From assembly GCA_023247155.1 (NCBI GenBank), contig JAHFGZ010000039.1, positions 1 to 9,221 of the forward strand: DNA of 9,221 bases, given 5' to 3'. Made by a program: the position numbers and the translations under genes. How positions within the stretch are numbered: position 1 is the stretch's first letter; every line of letters begins with the position of its first letter. Of this stretch, positions 6,644-9,221 are shown in pieces. The notes below the pieces were generated by a model. That model saw nothing but the letters and a program-made list of their open reading frames with translations. It was not told the DNA's origin and did no database searches. The DNA comes from Candidatus Omnitrophota bacterium. Lineage in GTDB: Bacteria > Omnitrophota > Gorgyraeia > Aquiviventales > Aquiviventaceae.

Positions 6644-7203
6644 TGCCCCTCCAGAATCTCTACAAGGATGCGGAAGACAAGATGAAGCGCGCCCTGGCGA
6701 CGGTGACGCGCGAGCTCGGGGAGCTGCGCGGCGGCCGGGCGAGCCCCGCCTTCGTCGAGCACGTCACGGTGGACTACTACGGGGCGGCCACGCCGCTCAA
6801 GCAGGTGGCCGCCATCACCGCCCCGGAGCCGCGCCTCATCGTCATCCAGCCCTGGGACGCCAAGGTGGTGCCGGAGATCGAGAAGGCGATCCAGAAGGCG
6901 GGCCTGGGCATCACGCCGGTGGTGGACGGCAAGCTCATCCGGCTGCCCATCCCGCCGCTGACCGGCGAGCGCCGCGCCGAGCTCGTCAAGCTGGTCCACA
7001 AGGTCGCGGAGGAGGGCCGCGTCAACATCCGGACGCTCCGTCGCGACGCCAACGAGGCGGTCAAGAAGCTCAAGGCCGATCGGCAGATCAGCGAAGACGA
7101 ATCGTTCAAGTCCCAGGAGCAGGTCCAGAAGCTCACCGACCGCTACATCGGCCAGATCGACGCCCTCGTGAAAGCCAAAGAGCAAGAACTCCAAAGCCCC
7201 TAA
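6640..7203 (+). CDS. frr: Ribosome recycling factor
   Basis: 187 aa, the usual length (E. coli 185). With EF-G it splits post-termination ribosomes. Recognised by [24 protein letters not shown] at 25-48, [23 protein letters not shown] at 51-73 (small domain), [19 protein letters not shown] at 99-117, and the long-helix segment [19 protein letters not shown] at 127-145. ATG 6640 overlaps the pyrH stop as ATGATG; ATG 6643 is the second possible start, differing by one methionine. It is the last gene of the cluster. uppS, which often follows frr elsewhere, is not here; a terminator pair begins 5 bp after the stop. Confidence 0.98.
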   Translation: MMPLQNLYKDAEDKMKRALATVTRELGELRGGRASPAFVEHVTVDYYGAATPLKQVAAITAPEPRLIVIQPWDAKVVPEIEKAIQKAGLGITPVVDGKLIRLPIPPLTGERRAELVKLVHKVAEEGRVNIRTLRRDANEAVKKLKADRQISEDESFKSQEQVQKLTDRYIGQIDALVKAKEQELQSP

Positions 7204-7208
7204 CCATT

Positions 7209-7283
7209 GGGACCGGGTCCCTTTTTCGAACCCCTTGCGCCACAAGGATCGATCTAAAAAAATGGGACCCGGTCCCATTTTTT
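7209..7283. terminator. Paired palindrome terminator after frr
   Basis: GGGACCGGGTCCC at 7209-7221, followed by TTTTT, and GGGACCCGGTCCC at 7264-7276, followed by ATTTTTTT. The two are exact reverse complements of each other separated by 42 bp. The T-run after the first and the A-run before the second extend the pairing. Inside lies a small stem CCTTG/CAAGG (7233-7237/7243-7247). Each copy alone could fold as a 5-bp stem with a CGG or CCG triloop, or both could pair into one long hairpin. The T-runs fit intrinsic termination of the frr operon. The architecture is the same as at 478-537. Confidence 0.8.
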
Positions 7284-7315
7284 CTCTCCTCTGACGAGGT
7301 CCCCGTGTTTCCGGA

Positions 7316-7337
7316 CCCGCCCATGGCGGGCGCTTTT
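7316..7337 (+). terminator. Short GC hairpin with T-run upstream of the tRNA promoter
   Basis: CCCGCC (7316-7321), loop CAT, GGCGGG (7325-7330), then CGCTTTT. A perfect 6-bp GC stem followed by four Ts looks like a weak intrinsic terminator. It covers the place where a -35 box for the following TATAAT would sit. It might insulate the tRNA operon from readthrough or act as a regulatory stem; the sequence does not decide. Confidence 0.45.
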
Positions 7338-7345
7338 GCTATAAT
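7337..7345 (+). promoter_or_regulatory. Extended -10 promoter for tRNA-Lys-archease-rtcB
   Basis: TGCTATAAT: a perfect -10 hexamer (7340-7345) with the TGn extension. No recognisable -35 is present; the 17-bp position is occupied by the GC hairpin. Expected initiation is around 7352, about 18 nt before the mature tRNA 5' end at 7370. Confidence 0.7.
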
Positions 7346-7369
7346 GGCCTTGTCGTTCTTTCACAACTT

Positions 7370-7442
7370 GGGCCGCTAGCTCATCAGGCAGAGCAACAGC
7401 CTTTTAAGCTGTGGGTGCTGGGTTCGAGTCCCAGGCGGCCCA
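7370..7442 (+). tRNA. tRNA-Lys (anticodon UUU)
   Basis: Complete 73-nt cloverleaf. Acceptor GGGCCGC (7370-7376) pairs perfectly with GCGGCCC (7435-7441). D-stem GCTC/GAGC (7379-7382/7391-7394). Anticodon stem ACAGC/GCTGT with loop CTTTTAA (7401-7407) and anticodon TTT at 7403-7405. Variable loop GGGTG. T-stem CTGGG/CCCAG with loop TTCGAGT (7423-7429). Discriminator A at 7442. CCA is not encoded, so it must be added after transcription. The archease start lies 27 bp downstream with no terminator between, so the precursor is probably shared with archease and rtcB. Confidence 0.97.
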
Positions 7443-7448
7443 TTTCGA

Positions 7449-7479
7449 ATGCGGAATGGGGAATAGGGAATGCGGAATG
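7449..7479 (+). repeat. Heptameric tandem repeat (ATGCGGA type x4) over the archease start
   Basis: Units in register: ATGCGGA, ATGGGGA, ATAGGGA, ATGCGGA, then a partial ATG. The third unit's TAG closes the frame before the archease ATG, and the fourth unit supplies that ATG (7470). The GGGGA of unit 2 (7458-7462) sits 7 bp upstream of the ATG and can serve as Shine-Dalgarno. The array starts 6 bp after the tRNA 3' end. Confidence 0.8.
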
Positions 7480-7895
7480 AGCCGGGCTACGAGTTCTTCG
7501 AGCACACCGCCGACGTGGGGATGCGGGCGTGGGGCGCGACCCTCGCAGGGCTCTTCGTCCACGCGGCCCAGGGGCTCGTCGCCCTGGTGGCCGAGGACAG
7601 CGCGATTCAGCCGACCGAATCGCGGCCGGTGGCGCTCAGCGCGTCCTCCGTCGAGGAGTTGCTGCAGACGTGGCTGACCGAGCTGCTCGTCTGGTTTGAC
7701 GCGGAGCGCTTCCTGCCGGGCGCGTACGACCTGGAGGCGATCAGCGCCACATCGCTGCGCGGACATGTCCAGGGGGATCGGTTTGACCCGGCCCGGCACA
7801 CTCATGGGACCGAGGTGAAGGGGGTCACCCGCCATCAGTTCCGGGTCGAGCAGCGCAACGGCCGGTGGGAGGCCACCATCATCTTCGACGTCTGA
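7470..7895 (+). CDS. Archease, activator of RtcB RNA ligase
   Basis: 141 aa, the family's usual length. Archease speeds guanylylation and turnover of RtcB and broadens its nucleotide use. The signature is [16 protein letters not shown] at 7-22, with the HTAD acidic metal-binding motif at 12-15. The remainder follows the family, ending in [28 protein letters not shown], where the final acidic residue (D140) is the second conserved one. The ATG at 7470 is the only sensible start: the frame is closed by TAG at 7464-7466 and no other start codon precedes HTAD. Its TGA overlaps the next ATG by one base (TGATG), coupling it to rtcB. That adjacency strongly confirms both assignments. Confidence 0.95.
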   Translation: MRNEPGYEFFEHTADVGMRAWGATLAGLFVHAAQGLVALVAEDSAIQPTESRPVALSASSVEELLQTWLTELLVWFDAERFLPGAYDLEAISATSLRGHVQGDRFDPARHTHGTEVKGVTRHQFRVEQRNGRWEATIIFDV

Positions 7896-9221
7896 TGCGG
7901 CAAGCGTGGGACGGGCCCCTCGAGCAAATCGACGAGCACCGCTGGCGCATCCCGCAATCCTATGACCCGGGGATGCGGGTGCCGGGGCTGATCTTTGCCA
8001 GCGAGAAGCTGCTCAAGGATATCGTCCGGGACCAGTCGCTCCAGCAGGTCGCCAACGTCGCCCATCTCCCCGGCATCGTCAACGCCTCGCTCGCCATGCC
8101 GGACATCCACTGGGGCTACGGCTTTCCGATCGGCGGCGTGGCGGCGATGGACCCGGAGACCGGGGTCATCTCTCCGGGTGGCGTGGGCTACGACATCAAT
8201 TGCCTTTCAGGGGATTCGCGCGTATTGCATCGGTTCGGCTATCATCGTCGCATCGATGACATCGTGCGCAACAAACGATCGGATCCCGTTCGATGTTACG
8301 ATTTGAAGACGTACCAGCAGGCGGTGGCTCCAGTGTGGATCGTCATGCACAGGCGTCCCTCCACCCCGGTTCTCAGAATGGCCACAACGAGCGGCCGGAG
8401 CGTCGTGGCGACGACTGAGCATCCCTTCCTGACCCCGCACGGGATGGCCGCGCTCGGAGCGCTGAGGGCGGGCGATACGGTGGCCGTGGATCCGTTCGAG
8501 GGCGTGCCCTACGAAGCACCACCCCGCACGCCGCTGATCACGGCGAAACAGGTGCGGCGATTCCTGCGTGATCGAGGCAAGCTCGGCGGGAACACCGTTG
8601 GGCAAGTCATTCGGTGGCTTCGCTGGAAGCACCTGGTACCGCTCCGTCGAGATTCCAATGCCCTTCCGATGTTGACGAAGATTCTTGGGTTCGTGATGGG
8701 GGATGGTGCCCTCCATTTCGTCAACGGCAACGGGAAAGGGGTCGTGTGGTTCTATGGCAAGGCGGAGGATCTCGAGACCATCCGCCAGGATCTGGCGCCA
8801 TGGTTCAGATGCTCGCGGACCTACAGCAGAGCTCGGTCGCATCGCATTGCGACCGACTACGGTGACTTCAGCTTTGATACCGTCGAGCACTCGTGCAAGA
8901 TTGGCTCCACGGCGCTTGCCACCTTGTTGGCGCTGTTGGGCTGCCCCATCGGGAACAAAGCTCGCCAGGCCTATGGGGTACCAACCTGGCTGCAGGAGGC
9001 TCCTCGGTGGCAGCAGCGGCTCTTTCTCGCCGCGTATTTCGGCGCTGAACTGCAGAGCCCGCGCGCGTATCGGGAGCGCAACAAGAACTTCCCATGTCCG
9101 CTCTTGACCGTCCAAAAACACGAGAGCGTCGCGGCAAACGGCCGGATGTTTCTGACGCAAATGGCCGAGCTCGTCAAAGGGTTCGGCGTGGAGACGCTTG
9201 GGATTGACGAGCATTGGGAGA
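7895..9221 (+). CDS. rtcB: RNA-splicing ligase RtcB, interrupted by an intein (3' end outside window)
   Basis: The frame is open from ATG 7895 to the window end (442 codons, no stop). RtcB joins 2',3'-cyclic-phosphate or 3'-phosphate RNA ends to 5'-OH ends using GTP and Mn2+, in tRNA splicing or repair. N-extein residues 1-102 include [17 protein letters not shown] (18-34), VAHLPGI (55-61), [17 protein letters not shown] (68-84) and [10 protein letters not shown] (93-102) with the metal-binding Asp at 100. The expected continuation CGVRL is missing: Cys103 instead starts an intein (separate entry) that occupies the rest of the window. The uninterrupted protein is usually near 480 aa, so roughly 380 C-extein residues should follow the intein. 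The catalytic histidine and most metal ligands lie in that unseen part. It is coupled to archease by a one-base overlap. It should be a functional gene after protein splicing, though this cannot be shown here. Confidence 0.93.
   Translation, partial: MRQAWDGPLEQIDEHRWRIPQSYDPGMRVPGLIFASEKLLKDIVRDQSLQQVANVAHLPGIVNASLAMPDIHWGYGFPIGGVAAMDPETGVISPGGVGYDINCLSGDSRVLHRFGYHRRIDDIVRNKRSDPVRCYDLKTYQQAVAPVWIVMHRRPSTPVLRMATTSGRSVVATTEHPFLTPHGMAALGALRAGDTVAVDPFEGVPYEAPPRTPLITAKQVRRFLRDRGKLGGNTVGQVIRWLRWKHLVPLRRDSNALPMLTKILGFVMGDGALHFVNGNGKGVVWFYGKAEDLETIRQDLAPWFRCSRTYSRARSHRIATDYGDFSFDTVEHSCKIGSTALATLLALLGCPIGNKARQAYGVPTWLQEAPRWQQRLFLAAYFGAELQSPRAYRERNKNFPCPLLTVQKHESVAANGRMFLTQMAELVKGFGVETLGIDEHWE
8201..9221 (+). 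mobile_element. RtcB intein with LAGLIDADG homing endonuclease (partial)
   Basis: In-frame insert beginning at Cys103 of the precursor (TGC at 8201). Splicing block [14 protein letters not shown]. Block [16 protein letters not shown] with the TxxH motif (T173, H176), followed by LRAGDTVAV typical of the end of the Hint N-terminal half. Next comes a basic stretch [16 protein letters not shown] and [15 protein letters not shown], possibly a DNA-contacting segment. Endonuclease motif 1 is LGFVMGDGA at 264-272; motif 2 is FLAAYFGAE at 377-385. At least 340 residues are visible. The C-terminal half of Hint and the His-Asn junction are beyond the window. Two hand-counted 60-base lines give about 53-55 % GC, versus 70 % in the 60 bases before the junction, a sign of foreign origin. 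Confidence 0.93.

Noticed and set aside
5854..7479. Heptamer arrays as CRISPR
   Set aside because: Units are 7 bp and contiguous with no spacers.
7370..7480. tRNA-Lys 3' end as an attachment site of an integrated element
   Set aside because: No repeat of the tRNA 3' end elsewhere in the window and no integrase; the following genes are a normal archease-rtcB pair.
8207..9214. Minus-strand frame of 335 codons opposite the intein
   Set aside because: No recognised motif; the plus strand encodes clear intein and endonuclease blocks over the same bases.
7895..9221. rtcB as a pseudogene broken after residue 102
   Set aside because: The frame stays open and the sequence after the break has ordered intein blocks, so an intein explains the loss of similarity better than decay.

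Overview
The window is GC-rich (about 70 % by hand count of typical lines) and gene-dense, with short or overlapping gene junctions. It encodes lipid A and LPS machinery (LpxB and an MsbA-type ABC exporter), so the host is a Gram-negative, LPS-making bacterium. GC content, gene order, the 7-bp tandem repeats and a GGGACCGGGTCCC palindrome family would fit an uncultured lineage such as Methylomirabilota/Rokubacteria or a deltaproteobacterium-like group. That placement is inference and of low confidence.

Layout. (1) 1-473: the 3' end of a type I glutamine synthetase gene on the plus strand, converging on lpxB. A paired palindrome terminator lies between them. (2) 551-2645, minus strand: a Gfo/Idh/MocA oxidoreductase followed 4 bp later by lpxB, a lipid A operon. 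(3) 2646-2712: a 67-bp divergent control region in which two good sigma-70-type promoters are interlocked. (4) 2713-7203, plus strand: msbA-rpsB-tsf-pyrH-frr, tightly packed. This is the conserved ribosomal protein S2 / EF-Ts / UMP kinase / ribosome recycling factor cluster with the lipid exporter gene placed in front. It ends in a second paired palindrome terminator. (5) 7316-7442: a hairpin, an extended -10 promoter and tRNA-Lys(UUU). (6) 7470-9221: archease and then rtcB, the tRNA/RNA ligase and its activating partner, 27 bp downstream of the tRNA gene and probably in the same transcript.

The most striking feature is an intein in rtcB. The RtcB reading frame runs from 7895 to the window end without a stop. 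After the extein sequence GGVGYDIN, at the codon for the expected metal-binding cysteine, it changes into an intein with Hint splicing blocks and LAGLIDADG-type homing endonuclease motifs. Its base composition is visibly lower in GC than the flanking extein. The window ends inside the intein, so the C-terminal splice junction and the rest of RtcB are not seen.

Two kinds of small repeat recur. Two inverted pairs of the GGGACCGGGTCCC palindrome each begin 4-5 bp after a stop codon. Two arrays of 7-bp repeats each contain the start codon of the gene that follows (pyrH and archease). Interlocked promoters with very short leaders couple lipid A synthesis to lipid export and translation genes in the divergent region.
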